From assembly GCA_028288585.1 (NCBI GenBank), contig JAQBNL010000017.1:26002-90001 (forward strand): a stretch of DNA of 64,000 nt. Reading direction: 5' to 3'. Origin of the DNA: Chitinophagaceae bacterium. Lineage in GTDB: Bacteria; Bacteroidota; Bacteroidia; Chitinophagales; Chitinophagaceae. The position numbers were made by a program, and so were the translations under genes. The notes beneath the pieces are model-generated. The model had not been told where the DNA came from. It saw only the letters and a program-made list of their open reading frames with translations, and did no database searches. Positions 43,475 through 52,886 of the stretch are shown here, one piece after another. Position 1 is the first letter of the stretch. Each line of letters begins with the position of its first letter.

Positions 43475-44054
43475 GCTTTTGTATCAGGTTATCGATTGCT
43501 TTACACAAGGCAGCAAAAATCTCATCAACGCTTCCTTCGCCTTCTACCATGATCACCTTCCCGGCCTGCTTATAATGGTCAGCCACGGGTGCAGTTTTTT
43601 TATGGTATTGCTCAATTCTCTCACGAATTACCATATCATTATTATCATCAGATCTGCCACTTGTTTCTCCTCTTTTTAATAACCTTTTTACCAGTTCTTC
43701 TTCACTAACTTCCAGCGCAAGCATTGCGGCAATAGGAGCTTTTTTAAGGTCAAGCAGTTTATCAAGCGCTTTTGCCTGTGCAGAGGTGCGTGGAAAGCCA
43801 TCAAATAAAAACCCATCGCATTTCGGATTGCTGTCCAATGCAGTACTTATCATTCCTATTACCACTTCATCAGGAACAAGGTGCCCTTTATCCATAAGCT
43901 TTTTGGCCTCATTTCCCAAAGGCGTTTGGCTTTGTATCTCACTTCTGAGCAAATCCCCTGTACTAAGATGCTTGAGATTATACTTCGCAGTCAGCTTCTC
44001 TGACTGCGTACCTTTGCCACTGCCCGGCGGGCCAAATAAAATGAGATTGAACAT
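43467..44054 (-). CDS. adk: Adenylate kinase, short form
   Basis: At 195 residues, it has the P-loop GPPGSGKGT (8-16), the AMP-binding STGDLLRSE and FDGFPRTSAQA, and LLKRGETSGRSDDN where the short form has a reduced LID. It interconverts ATP, ADP and AMP. The -7 box is at 44078-44085. It is the first gene of a pair with the DinB-like protein and divergent from msrB. Confidence 0.96.
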   Translation of the reverse strand: MFNLILFGPPGSGKGTQSEKLTAKYNLKHLSTGDLLRSEIQSQTPLGNEAKKLMDKGHLVPDEVVIGMISTALDSNPKCDGFLFDGFPRTSAQAKALDKLLDLKKAPIAAMLALEVSEEELVKRLLKRGETSGRSDDNNDMVIRERIEQYHKKTAPVADHYKQAGKVIMVEGEGSVDEIFAALCKAIDNLIQKHD

Positions 44055-44077
44055 ATTCCTTAAACCGTTGTGAAGTT

Positions 44078-44085
44078 CAAATATA
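44078..44085 (-). promoter_or_regulatory. -7 box for adk
   Basis: Minus-strand TATATTTG, exact TAnnTTTG, about 24 bp before the adk start at 44054. Confidence 0.45.
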
Positions 44086-44171
44086 ATGGATGGATTTTAA
44101 AATACCTTATGTTCTGTAATTTTAAGCATTAATACAATCCCGGTTTTTTATAAAAAGATAAATAAAAAGAT

Positions 44172-44648
44172 ATGGAACCGAAAAAAGATAACCCTGTTTT
44201 CTCAACAAATGACCAGGGTAAAGTTGATATAAGTAATGATGAATGGAAAAAGATTTTACCAGATGATGTTTATCATATAGCAAGAGAAAAAGGTACTGAA
44301 AGGCCTTTTACGGGTAAATACAATGCCCATTTTGAAGGTGGAATTTATTACTGTGCAGCCTGTGGAAATCCATTATTTAAAAGTGATGCAAAGTTTGAAA
44401 GCAGCTGTGGCTGGCCCAGCTTTTTTGACCCAATAACAAAAGGAAGTATTATTTATACACCTGATAATGCTTATGGAATGCAACGCACCGAAGTGCAATG
44501 TGGCCGCTGCAAGGCGCATTTGGGTCATGTATTTGAAGATGGGCCTCCACCAACAGGCTTGCGATATTGCATTAATTCAGTGATACTGGATTTTGAAAAA
44601 GCAAAAGATAAAGATGAGCAATGGGAGCAAAAGTCTTCTGAAAAATAA
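44172..44648 (+). CDS. msrB: Peptide-methionine (R)-S-oxide reductase
   Basis: The 158-residue protein has zinc-binding pairs C61/C64 (YCAACG) and C110/C113 (CGRCKAHLGHV), the substrate loop CGWPSF and catalytic C133 in RYCINSV. It repairs methionine-R-sulfoxide in proteins. The resolving Cys is not obvious in the usual place, so recycling may go directly through thioredoxin. There is no signal peptide, so it is cytoplasmic. It stands alone between adk and the pentose phosphate operon. Confidence 0.95.
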   Translation: MEPKKDNPVFSTNDQGKVDISNDEWKKILPDDVYHIAREKGTERPFTGKYNAHFEGGIYYCAACGNPLFKSDAKFESSCGWPSFFDPITKGSIIYTPDNAYGMQRTEVQCGRCKAHLGHVFEDGPPPTGLRYCINSVILDFEKAKDKDEQWEQKSSEK

Positions 44649-44663
44649 AGTACTCCTGTGAAA

Positions 44664-45380
44664 TTACTCCGCCTTTTTTATTGCCTCTTCATCAACAAAC
44701 CAATGCAGCTCATTATTTACAGGGTGTATTAATTGAGCGGGATAGTTTTCTTTTTTATTTTCCTGCAAAACCTCCTGCAAAATTTTTGCTTTGCTTTTAC
44801 CTGTAACTAAAAAAACAATGGCAGCAGATCTGTTTACCACAGCAGGCATTAAAGTTATACGCTCTCCCTTTTCTTTTGAAAGAACTGAATTTACCCATGT
44901 ATTATTATCATCTAATATTTCAGAGCCGGGGAACAGAGAAAGCGTATGTCCATCTTCACCCATACCCAGTAGTACCAGGTCAAAAGTTGTTTGCCTGTCA
45001 TCAAAATATTGATGCAGGATTTTTTCATATTGTTTTGCTGATTCTTCAGGAGTAATATCTGTCCATATTTTATGTACCTGTTCCGGAGGAATATTTACTT
45101 TACCCAATAAATTATCATAAGCCATTTTTGCATTGTTGCGCTCATCATTAAAAGGAACATATCTTTCATCTCCCCAAAAAATATGAAGCCTGTTCCAGTT
45201 TATTTTTTCACGATAAGCATCAGATGCCAGGGTTTGATATAATTTTTTCGGTGTTTCTCCACCAGATAATGCAATAGTAAACCGGTCTTTTACCTCTACT
45301 GTTTTTCTTATCAGCGTTGTTATCCAGTCTGCTAAAGCAAAAGTTGTTTCGTCCGCATCTTTATAAATATGTAAGTGCAT
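44664..45380 (-). CDS. pgl: 6-phosphogluconolactonase
   Basis: The 238-residue protein carries the SOL/DevB family motifs FTIALSGGETPKKLYQ, HIFWGDERYVPFNDERNN and LLGMGEDGHTLSLFPGS. It hydrolyses 6-phosphogluconolactone, the second step of the oxidative pentose phosphate pathway. It lies 9 bp after zwf and is the last gene of a gnd-zwf-pgl operon; gene order on the strand is the reverse of reaction order only for gnd. Confidence 0.96.
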   Translation of the reverse strand: MHLHIYKDADETTFALADWITTLIRKTVEVKDRFTIALSGGETPKKLYQTLASDAYREKINWNRLHIFWGDERYVPFNDERNNAKMAYDNLLGKVNIPPEQVHKIWTDITPEESAKQYEKILHQYFDDRQTTFDLVLLGMGEDGHTLSLFPGSEILDDNNTWVNSVLSKEKGERITLMPAVVNRSAAIVFLVTGKSKAKILQEVLQENKKENYPAQLIHPVNNELHWFVDEEAIKKAE

Positions 45381-45389
45381 TATTATTCT

Positions 45390-46913
45390 TTATGTACTCT
45401 TTTCGCCTTGCTTTTTTTGAGGAGGGACTATCCAGTTGTGTTCATCTCTTGCTATCAATGCTTCTGCATCTTCCGGGCCCCATGAGTCAGGACTATAGTT
45501 GGGAAAGCCAACAGGTTTTCTTTGCTCCCAAACCTCAATTATCGGCATCACCACTTTCCATGCAGCTTCTACCTGGTCTGCCCGCATAAATAAAGTGGCG
45601 TCTCCTTCCATAACATCGTACAATAATGTTTCATAGGCTTCCGGCTCATATCCATCATACGCATCTTTATAATTAAAAACCATATCCACAGGCGTTAGTA
45701 CCATATCCTGCCCCGGCCGCTTTGCCTGGAAGCGTAAACAAATATCCATTTCGGGTTGTATGCTTATTGAGAGGCGGTTTGGCCGCCAGGTTTCTGCAGC
45801 CTCGGCAGGAAAAGAAAAATGCGGCGCCGGTTTAAATTGTATGGTAAGCACTGTTGTTTTTTCATGCAGGTGTTTTCCTGTCCGTACATAAAACGGCACT
45901 CCCTGCCAGCGCCAGTTATCAATATAAAATTTAATTGCTGCAAAAGTTTCTGTTGTTGAACCCGGCTTTACATCTTTTTCTTCCCTGTACCCGGCTACTT
46001 TTTCTCCATGCATCCATCCCGAACTGTATTGCCCTCGAACAGCAAAATTTTGCACTTCTTCTTTTGGAATTTTATGAATGGCATTAAGCACATCTACTTT
46101 TTTATTTCTTACTTCATCAGCATCAAAAGAAATGGGCGCTTCCATACCGATCATACAAAGTAGTTGAAGAATATGATTCTGCACCATATCCCGCAAGGCT
46201 CCCGAATTTTCATAATAGCCGCCCCTGCCCTCAACTCCAACCGTTTCTGCAGAAGTGATCTGCACATGATCAATATAGTTCTTGTTCCACATGGGTTCAA
46301 ACAACGCGTTGGCAAAACGTAATGCTAAAATATTTTGAACTGTTTCCTTACCGAGATAATGATCGATACGGTATATCTGTTCTTCTTCAAAAATATTAGA
46401 CAGCAGTTTGTTCATCTCCTTTGCACTTTCCAAATCGTGACCGAAAGGTTTTTCAACAACAATGCGTGAATGTTTTACATCAGTACAAACCTGTATTGAG
46501 CCAAGATTTTTTATGATTACAGGGACTAACTGTGGCGCAACCGCCATGTAGAAAATTAAAGTGGGGTGCTCACCAAACTCCTGTTCTTTTTGTTTGGCTA
46601 ATACAGGGATTTGACCGTATGCCTTATCATCGGCAATATCCATTTGGATATAATTGATATGGTCAGAAAATTTCTTCCACCCATCTTCATCTTTCTTTCT
46701 TGAAAAATTATCAATGCCTTCTTTTAAATGTTGCCTGTATGCATCATCTGTATATGCTGAGCGGGCTATACCAACAATACTGAATTTTGCAGGCATTGAG
46801 TTATCAAGAAATAAATTATATAAAGCAGGGGTAAGCTTACGATAATTAAGATCCCCGCTTCCGCCAAAAATAAAAAGAAGAACAGGCGGTAATTTTTTTT
46901 TATTGTTTTGCAT
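45390..46913 (-). CDS. zwf: Glucose-6-phosphate 1-dehydrogenase
   Basis: The 507-residue enzyme has the cofactor motif FIFGGSGDLNYRKL near the N-terminus, the active-site block YRIDHYLGKETVQN and EKPFGHD. It oxidises glucose 6-phosphate to the lactone and makes NADPH. It starts 9 bp after the gnd stop (46923), so the three genes are one transcript. Length is normal. Confidence 0.97.
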   Translation of the reverse strand: MQNNKKKLPPVLLFIFGGSGDLNYRKLTPALYNLFLDNSMPAKFSIVGIARSAYTDDAYRQHLKEGIDNFSRKKDEDGWKKFSDHINYIQMDIADDKAYGQIPVLAKQKEQEFGEHPTLIFYMAVAPQLVPVIIKNLGSIQVCTDVKHSRIVVEKPFGHDLESAKEMNKLLSNIFEEEQIYRIDHYLGKETVQNILALRFANALFEPMWNKNYIDHVQITSAETVGVEGRGGYYENSGALRDMVQNHILQLLCMIGMEAPISFDADEVRNKKVDVLNAIHKIPKEEVQNFAVRGQYSSGWMHGEKVAGYREEKDVKPGSTTETFAAIKFYIDNWRWQGVPFYVRTGKHLHEKTTVLTIQFKPAPHFSFPAEAAETWRPNRLSISIQPEMDICLRFQAKRPGQDMVLTPVDMVFNYKDAYDGYEPEAYETLLYDVMEGDATLFMRADQVEAAWKVVMPIIEVWEQRKPVGFPNYSPDSWGPEDAEALIARDEHNWIVPPQKKQGEKST

Positions 46914-46922
46914 AGTGGTAAA

Positions 46923-48371
46923 TTAATGCCCTGAAGAATGATCAACGGTTTTATCATCCTGTTCCCAATCAGTATGAAAGATTCCTGCCGCATCAACTCT
47001 TTCATAAGTATGTGAACCAAAATAATCTCTTTGCGCCTGGATTAGGTTAGTTGGTAATTTTTCCCTGCAATAAGCATTAAAATAATTCAGAGAAGCGGAT
47101 AATGCACTTACGGGATAATTATGTAACAGCGCTATTGTTACAACCTTTTGTAAACTTTCCAGTTTGCTTTTTAATAGTCCGGCTATTTTTTCATCCAGCA
47201 ATAAATTTTGTAATTGGGGATTTTTCTCATACGCTTTACCAAACATGTTTAATAAGGAAGAGCGGATAATGCAGCCCCCTGTCCAAACTCTTATCACTTC
47301 AGGCAATGGTATTTGCATTTTTAAAAGTACAGAAGCTTTTGCCAGCATGGACAATCCCTGTGCATAGCTTGCAACGGTAGCAAATAATAATGCATCGTGT
47401 AATTGCTGAATTAAATCTTCCTTTGAAATATTGATTTTTTTCAAACCGGGATTATATAAATTATTTGCGTTTATTCTTTCTTCTTTCAGTGCAGAAATAT
47501 TACGCATCATCACTGCCATATCAATTGTTGGTATAGGTTCCGGCAAATCAAGTGCTGCTTCAGAAGTCCATTTTCCTGTACCCTTGGCGCCGGCCTTATC
47601 AAGTATCATATCTACCAATCTATTTTCGCTTTTATCATCTTTCTTTAAAAAGATTTCAGCTGTTATTTCCAATAAAAAAGATTTCATTTCGCCGCTGTTC
47701 CAATCTGCAAATATGGTATGCAATTCATCATTGGTTAATCCAAGCCCGTTATGCAATACATCATAGCATTCACTTATTAACTGCATTATGGCATACTCAA
47801 TACCATTATGAACCATTTTTACATAATGCCCCGCAGCATCATTGCCCAGGTAAGCAACACATGGTTGCTCATTAACTTTTGCGGCAACTGCTTTTAAAAT
47901 CGGTTCAACTTGTTTATAGGCTTCTATATCACCTCCGGGCATAATACTGGGTCCAACCCTTGCGCCCTGCTCGCCACCTGAAATACCAATGCCCATAAAA
48001 TGCAGTTTCTTCTCTTTTAAAAATGTTATTCTCTTTAATGTATCTATGTAATGCGAGTTGCCGCCATCAATAATTATATCGCCTTCTTCAAGCAATGGAA
48101 TAAGTTCTGCTATCACACTATCTACAGGGTTTCCGGCAGGAACCAGCATCATTAATTTTCGCGGCTTTTGTAATTGCGAAATCATTTGCGCAAGTGTATT
48201 TACCCCTTTTACAATTGTACCCTTTTTAGCAGAAGACTCAAGCGTGCCGGTCTTATCAGGATTTTTATCATAGCCTATTACTTTAAACCCATGGTCGGCC
48301 ATGTTTAGTAAAAGATTGCTGCCCATAACGCCAAGGCCAATCATTCCGAAATCGTATAAAGCATCTGCCAT
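46923..48371 (-). CDS. gndA: 6-phosphogluconate dehydrogenase (decarboxylating)
   Basis: The 482-residue enzyme has the NADP motif MIGLGVMGSNLLLN, GISGGEQGARVGPSIMPGG and KMVHNGIEYAIMQLISE, with the C-terminal helical domain ending in a DAAGIFHTDW block. It yields ribulose 5-phosphate, CO2 and NADPH. It is the first gene of the operon with zwf and pgl, so all oxidative-branch enzymes are made together. Confidence 0.96.
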   Translation of the reverse strand: MADALYDFGMIGLGVMGSNLLLNMADHGFKVIGYDKNPDKTGTLESSAKKGTIVKGVNTLAQMISQLQKPRKLMMLVPAGNPVDSVIAELIPLLEEGDIIIDGGNSHYIDTLKRITFLKEKKLHFMGIGISGGEQGARVGPSIMPGGDIEAYKQVEPILKAVAAKVNEQPCVAYLGNDAAGHYVKMVHNGIEYAIMQLISECYDVLHNGLGLTNDELHTIFADWNSGEMKSFLLEITAEIFLKKDDKSENRLVDMILDKAGAKGTGKWTSEAALDLPEPIPTIDMAVMMRNISALKEERINANNLYNPGLKKINISKEDLIQQLHDALLFATVASYAQGLSMLAKASVLLKMQIPLPEVIRVWTGGCIIRSSLLNMFGKAYEKNPQLQNLLLDEKIAGLLKSKLESLQKVVTIALLHNYPVSALSASLNYFNAYCREKLPTNLIQAQRDYFGSHTYERVDAAGIFHTDWEQDDKTVDHSSGH

Positions 48372-48468
48372 CAGGTAAATTTAGTATAATTGTCCACAGC
48401 ATTTCTATAGAGAAATTGCTTACCCGGTTACGTGTTAACTTTACCCTTCATATTTAATACCAATAATT

Positions 48469-48813
48469 ATGTCAGAGCTAGTAAAAGAATTTAATGATTA
48501 CCGCGAAAAGATGAACGAGGTTATTTTAAGTAAAAATAATCTTGTAATGAAACGCTTATGGAATTTAGATACCAATACTTATGAGGATGGCGCTCTTGAT
48601 AAGAAAACAAAAGAAATGCTTGGACTGGTAGCCAGCATGGTATTGCGTTGCGATGATTGTATTAAGTATCATTTGGGGAAGAGCCATGAGCTTGGAATAA
48701 GTACAGAACAGATGTATGAAATTTTTGCTGTGGCAAATATTGTTGGAGGAACCATTGTAATTCCACATACAAGAAGAGCTGCTGAATATTGGGAAGAATT
48801 AAATGCCGGGTAA
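48469..48813 (+). CDS. Carboxymuconolactone decarboxylase/AhpD-family protein
   Basis: The 114-residue helical protein has the redox pair C61-x-x-C64 followed by H68 (RCDDCIKYHLGKS), as in AhpD-type alkylhydroperoxidases rather than true decarboxylases. It would reduce peroxides or hand electrons to peroxiredoxin as an oligomer. A near-consensus promoter (TTG 48416-48418, TAACTTTA 48436-48443) lies upstream. The next gene starts 16 bp downstream. Confidence 0.9.
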   Translation: MSELVKEFNDYREKMNEVILSKNNLVMKRLWNLDTNTYEDGALDKKTKEMLGLVASMVLRCDDCIKYHLGKSHELGISTEQMYEIFAVANIVGGTIVIPHTRRAAEYWEELNAG

Positions 48814-48829
48814 CACGAAAAACTATCAA

Positions 48830-49987
48830 ATGAAAAAATTTCTCTTTATTGTATGTACTGTTCTTTCGCTTAAAGCCTTCCCGCAAAATACACAGTCATT
48901 TTTCTTTGGACGAACTGCAGGTAAACTTCCATTTCTTGAATATGGAATTGGTGACGATAGGCTTGGCGGCGCAAAAATGACCTACCTGGATACAAATATC
49001 CTGGTAAAAGTTATTGACAGTTTTAAAACCGATTATAAGATTGAGCTATCTAAAAATCATACTGCATACATAGATAAAAAAAGTGTAGTAAAAGAAATAA
49101 CCGGCATAACAAGAGAGCATCTAACCAGCAGCTGGAAAGTTTATGGAGACAGCCTGTTTGATTATGTAACTGTTTCTTTAGATGAGAAATTACCTTACAG
49201 AAGTGTACAGCAAATTAATCCGTCGAGAGTTGTGGTAGAAATTTTTGGTGTTGAAAACAATACCAATTGGATAACACAATTGAACTCAACCAAAGAAATA
49301 AAAAATGCCTGGTATGAGCAGCAGGAAGATGATGTAATGAAAGTGATAATTGACCTGAAGCATAAACAACATTGGGGGCATAGCATTTTTTACGAAGGAA
49401 ATAAACTGGTTATTAAAATTAAACGGCAGCCCCAAAAACCGGAACTTAGATATTTAACTATAGCTGTTGATGCAGGACATGGCGGAGATAATATGGGAGC
49501 TACAGGTGTTACAACTAATATCCAGGAAAAAAATTACACTTTACTCATAGCAAAACAATTACAGGCAGCGCTTATTAAAAAGAAGGCCCGCGTTATTATG
49601 ACCAGGGAAAAAGATACATCCCTGAGCATGGTAGAAAGGAATGAACTGATTAAGAATCAAAACCCAAATATGCTTATCAGCATTCACCTTAATTCTACTT
49701 CACGAGATAGTGTGCAGGGCGTAAGCACTTATTACCGCTACATTGGGTTTCGGCCATTAAGTGTTTCGATCTTAAATAAAATGCTACAGCTAAAATTAAA
49801 AGAGTTCGGCAATGTTGGTGCTTTCAACTTCAGCTTAAGCGGGCCCACTGATTATCCCAATTGCCTTGTAGAGGTTGCTTTTTTAAGCAATAAAGAGGAT
49901 GAGAAAAAAATACTTTCCCCTGCTTTTCATAAAGCTGTAGCAAAAAAAATTGTGGAAGGAATTGAGGAATTTTTAAAAAATCTATAG
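48830..49987 (+). CDS. N-acetylmuramoyl-L-alanine amidase (Amidase_3)
   Basis: The start at 48830 is chosen because the signal peptide begins there (MKKFLFIVCTVLSLKAFPQ); the frame opens 9 codons earlier, inside the preceding gene. After a ~190-residue beta-rich N-terminal region (AMIN-like), the catalytic domain shows VDAGHGGDNMGA, NIQEKNYTLL, LISIHLNS and the final Glu in CLVEVAFLSN, which together bind zinc. It cleaves the stem peptide from peptidoglycan in the periplasm, probably at division. 385 residues. Confidence 0.92.
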   Translation: MKKFLFIVCTVLSLKAFPQNTQSFFFGRTAGKLPFLEYGIGDDRLGGAKMTYLDTNILVKVIDSFKTDYKIELSKNHTAYIDKKSVVKEITGITREHLTSSWKVYGDSLFDYVTVSLDEKLPYRSVQQINPSRVVVEIFGVENNTNWITQLNSTKEIKNAWYEQQEDDVMKVIIDLKHKQHWGHSIFYEGNKLVIKIKRQPQKPELRYLTIAVDAGHGGDNMGATGVTTNIQEKNYTLLIAKQLQAALIKKKARVIMTREKDTSLSMVERNELIKNQNPNMLISIHLNSTSRDSVQGVSTYYRYIGFRPLSVSILNKMLQLKLKEFGNVGAFNFSLSGPTDYPNCLVEVAFLSNKEDEKKILSPAFHKAVAKKIVEGIEEFLKNL

Positions 49988-50077
49988 GTAAGAATTACCT
50001 TTATTTAAATTTCAGTTATCAATATATACGACACCATAAAAAAAGCATTCGGAAGATTAAGCCATCTTGCTGAAACT

Positions 50078-51307
50078 TTGATCGGCTCAGAAATAGTTCG
50101 TTTGGGCGCCGACATAAAAGAAAAAATAAACAAAGGAGAAAAAATTTACAACTTTACCATAGGTGATTTTGATTCGTCCATCTTCCCTATTCCTAAAAAG
50201 TTTGAGAATGAAATAATAGAGGCTTATAAAAATCATTATACAACTTATCCGCCGGCTGAAGGTATACTTGCGTTAAGGGAATCTGTTTCAAAATTTATTA
50301 GCGAGAGAGAAGGGCTTGAATTTAGTGCCGGCGAAGTATTAATTGCTGCCGGTGGCCGTCCTCTTATTTATGCATTATACAGAGCCCTTGTTGATAAAGA
50401 TGATAAAGTAATTTATTCTGTCCCAAGCTGGAATAACAATCACTATGTACATTTTGTAGACGGAGTGCATGCAGTCATTGAAACAAAAGCTGAAAATAAT
50501 TTTATGCCATTGGCAGAAGATATCAGGCCGCATTTAAAAGGCGCGGCGCTTATTGCATTGTGCTCCCCGCTAAATCCCACCGGCACTATATTTAAAAAGA
50601 AAGAGCTGGAAGATATTTGCGACCTGGTTTTGCAGGAAAATATGGAAAGAGGTCCTGAAGAAAAAAAATTATATGTTATGTACGACCAAATGTACTGGAC
50701 ATTAACCTATGGAGATTCGATACATTATAATCCTGTTTCGCTAAGACCCGAAATGAAAGACTATACCATTTTTATTGATGGCATAAGTAAGTCGTTTGCT
50801 GCCACAGGCGTAAGAGTAGGATGGGCGCTCGGGCCCCAGCATGTATTAAATAAAATGAAAGCCATAAACAGTCATGTAGGTGCCTGGAGCCCGATGGCTG
50901 AACAACATGCTACTGCAAAATATCTTGTACAAACAGAAGCAATTGATAAATATTTAACGCATTATAAAAAAGAATTAGAAGACAGGTTGCGGCTGATTCA
51001 TGAAGGATTCCAGAGATTAAAGAACGAGGGATTCAGTGTTGATTCAATTGCTCCGCAGGCGGCAATTTATTTAACCATCCGGATTGACCTTACCGGGAAG
51101 AAAACCAATGCGGAAAAAATACTGGAGAAGCAAAAAGATGTAACCGAATATATTTTAAATGAAGCCAAGCTTGCAGTAGTTCCGTTTTATGCCTTTGGCG
51201 CCTCCAAAAATTCTAACTGGTACAGGTTAAGTGTAGGTACTTGTAAAAAAGAAGAGATAAGTGAAATGCTTGCGAATTTAAAAAGGGCTTTAACCGAACT
51301 GCAGTAA
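50078..51307 (+). CDS. PLP-dependent aminotransferase, class I/II
   Basis: The fold-type I enzyme has FTIGDFDSSIFPIP, the cofactor segment AAGGRPLIYALYRA, SPLNPTGTIF, YDQMYWTL and the PLP lysine in DGISKSFAATGVRVGW. The substrate is unknown; an aspartate- or aromatic-type enzyme is likely. The only standard start in range is TTG at 50078 (409 residues), but the frame stays open back to 50009 and the upstream codons (IKKAFGRLSHLAETL) look protein-like, so the true start may be a rarer codon or lie further left. Confidence 0.9.
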   Translation: MIGSEIVRLGADIKEKINKGEKIYNFTIGDFDSSIFPIPKKFENEIIEAYKNHYTTYPPAEGILALRESVSKFISEREGLEFSAGEVLIAAGGRPLIYALYRALVDKDDKVIYSVPSWNNNHYVHFVDGVHAVIETKAENNFMPLAEDIRPHLKGAALIALCSPLNPTGTIFKKKELEDICDLVLQENMERGPEEKKLYVMYDQMYWTLTYGDSIHYNPVSLRPEMKDYTIFIDGISKSFAATGVRVGWALGPQHVLNKMKAINSHVGAWSPMAEQHATAKYLVQTEAIDKYLTHYKKELEDRLRLIHEGFQRLKNEGFSVDSIAPQAAIYLTIRIDLTGKKTNAEKILEKQKDVTEYILNEAKLAVVPFYAFGASKNSNWYRLSVGTCKKEEISEMLANLKRALTELQ

Positions 51308-51556
51308 TTAATTCTTGTTATTTAAAAAGATAAAAGGTTTTAGCTCTTTTTTACGGATGGTATTGCGAATGATATTAAATTGATTTTGAATTTTATACCT
51401 GTTAAGGTTTATTACTTCGTGAGCAATAACAAGATTTTCTATTTTTTCAACTGCGTATAAAAGCTCATGAAGCATTTCTACTTCGTGCTCTATAGCTTGG
51501 GGACTCATCAATTCTTCTTTGAACAACACCAGTAAATCCCGGTTAGATTTGTTCAT
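51308..51556 (-). CDS. Small helical protein of unknown function
   Basis: The 82-residue product is mostly alpha-helical and charged (LVLFKEELMSPQAIEHEVEM, AHEVINLNRYKIQNQFNIIR). It has no signal, no Cys and no motif that I know. Its stop directly abuts the convergent aminotransferase stop. It lies 15 bp after a small lipoprotein gene on the same strand, which supports a two-gene transcript. Confidence 0.6.
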   Translation of the reverse strand: MNKSNRDLLVLFKEELMSPQAIEHEVEMLHELLYAVEKIENLVIAHEVINLNRYKIQNQFNIIRNTIRKKELKPFIFLNNKN

Positions 51557-51571
51557 GTTTATTATTAAATT

Positions 51572-51697
51572 TTAGTAACCTACCAACCCTTTTTTACTGG
51601 GGCATCCGCAGCCGCTTTTTTTAGAAGAGCTGCATCCCGTTGCCAATAAAGTTACACCCAATAAAAAAATTAATAAAATGTTGTTTACTTTCTTCAT
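51572..51697 (-). CDS. Tiny Cys-rich lipoprotein (41 residues)
   Basis: A short frame starting ATG at 51695-51697: a hydrophobic signal ending LLATGC with C22 as the lipid site, then SSSKKSGCGCPSKKGLVGY. The mature peptide is only ~20 residues with a CGC pair, which suggests metal binding or a small membrane-linked cofactor of another protein (inference). The 15-bp spacing to the 82-residue gene suggests cotranscription. Like the 54-residue peptide at 23871, it is below usual gene-calling cutoffs. Confidence 0.72.
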   Translation of the reverse strand: MKKVNNILLIFLLGVTLLATGCSSSKKSGCGCPSKKGLVGY

Positions 51698-51746
51698 AAA
51701 ATCAGATACAAATTAAACTATTTTCACAATTATTTATTGCAATGTT

Positions 51747-52856
51747 TTGACAAACGGGAAAAATTTTAACAATCCGCCTGCTAAGGCTAAAATCTTAATT
51801 GCCCCTTTAGAGTGGGGCCTTGGCCATGCAACCAGGTGTATCCCCATTATAAATGAATTAATAAATCAAAATTGTGAAGTATTAATCGCTGCTGAAGGTG
51901 CAGCTTTTTCTCTGCTAAAGCAGGAATTTCCCCGCCTAACCTTCTTATCCTTGCAGGGATATAGAATGAAATACAGCCGAAAAAAGTATTTTTTACCATT
52001 GAAGATATTAGCCCAGTTGCCAAAAATTGCATTTACTGTTTATAAAGAACATCAATGGCTAAAAGAAAAAGTAAAGGAGTATAAGATTGATGCTGTTATT
52101 TCAGATAATCGGTTTGGAATGTACCATGCCAAAATTCCTTCTATTTATATTACGCATCAATTATTAATTAAAACAGGGAACACATTTACAGAAAGAATTG
52201 CCAAACGAATTCATTACTTTTTTATCAATAAGTACAATCAATGCTGGGTGCCTGATTTTGCTTCGGGTGGAGAAGCAAATGGCCTTGCCGGGGAGTTATC
52301 TCACCCCCAAAAGCTACCTAAAAAAATAAAATATATTGGTGCACTTTCAAGGTTCAAACCGGATGTTTCTGTAAAAAAATATGACCTGCTGGTAAGTATT
52401 TCCGGACCGGAACCACAGAGAACAATTTTTGAAGATAAAATTTTAAGCGGCCTGAAATCTTATCCGGGGAAGGCATTATTTATCAGGGGCCTGCCCGAGG
52501 AGAGCGAAGAACTAAAAGGGGAAAATCAATTAGAAATAAGAAATCATCTTACTGCCAAACAATTAAATGAAGCCATTCAGCAATCTGGTATAATCATCAG
52601 CAGGTGCGGCTATACAACCATTATGGACCTGGTTAAACTACACAAAAAAGCTATTCTTATCCCTACTCCAGGGCAAACCGAACAGGAGTATCTTGCCAAA
52701 TATTTAATGGAAAGAAAAATTTTCTATACTGTAAACCAAAAAGATTTCGTCTTACAAAACTCACTTCAGCAAGCTGATTCATTTGCTTTCTCTATTCCCG
52801 AATTTAATATGGAGCAGTATAAAAATATCATCGATCAATTTGTTCAGTTATTGTAA
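51747..52856 (+). CDS. MurG-like glycosyltransferase
   Basis: A GT-B fold protein of 369 residues. The N-terminal PLEWGLGHATRCIPIINEL is the nucleotide-sugar family glycine loop; the C-terminal half has LLVSISGPEPQR, IIISRCGYTTIMDLVKL and IPTPGQTEQEYLAKYL, the UDP-sugar binding region as in GT28 enzymes. The acceptor is unknown (polysaccharide or lipid). It starts with TTG; an ATG at 51742 is out of frame and the next in-frame Met is residue 73, inside the domain. Confidence 0.86.
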   Translation: MTNGKNFNNPPAKAKILIAPLEWGLGHATRCIPIINELINQNCEVLIAAEGAAFSLLKQEFPRLTFLSLQGYRMKYSRKKYFLPLKILAQLPKIAFTVYKEHQWLKEKVKEYKIDAVISDNRFGMYHAKIPSIYITHQLLIKTGNTFTERIAKRIHYFFINKYNQCWVPDFASGGEANGLAGELSHPQKLPKKIKYIGALSRFKPDVSVKKYDLLVSISGPEPQRTIFEDKILSGLKSYPGKALFIRGLPEESEELKGENQLEIRNHLTAKQLNEAIQQSGIIISRCGYTTIMDLVKLHKKAILIPTPGQTEQEYLAKYLMERKIFYTVNQKDFVLQNSLQQADSFAFSIPEFNMEQYKNIIDQFVQLL

Positions 52857-52886
52857 ATACGCAACTTCGCATCTTAATAAAAAAAA

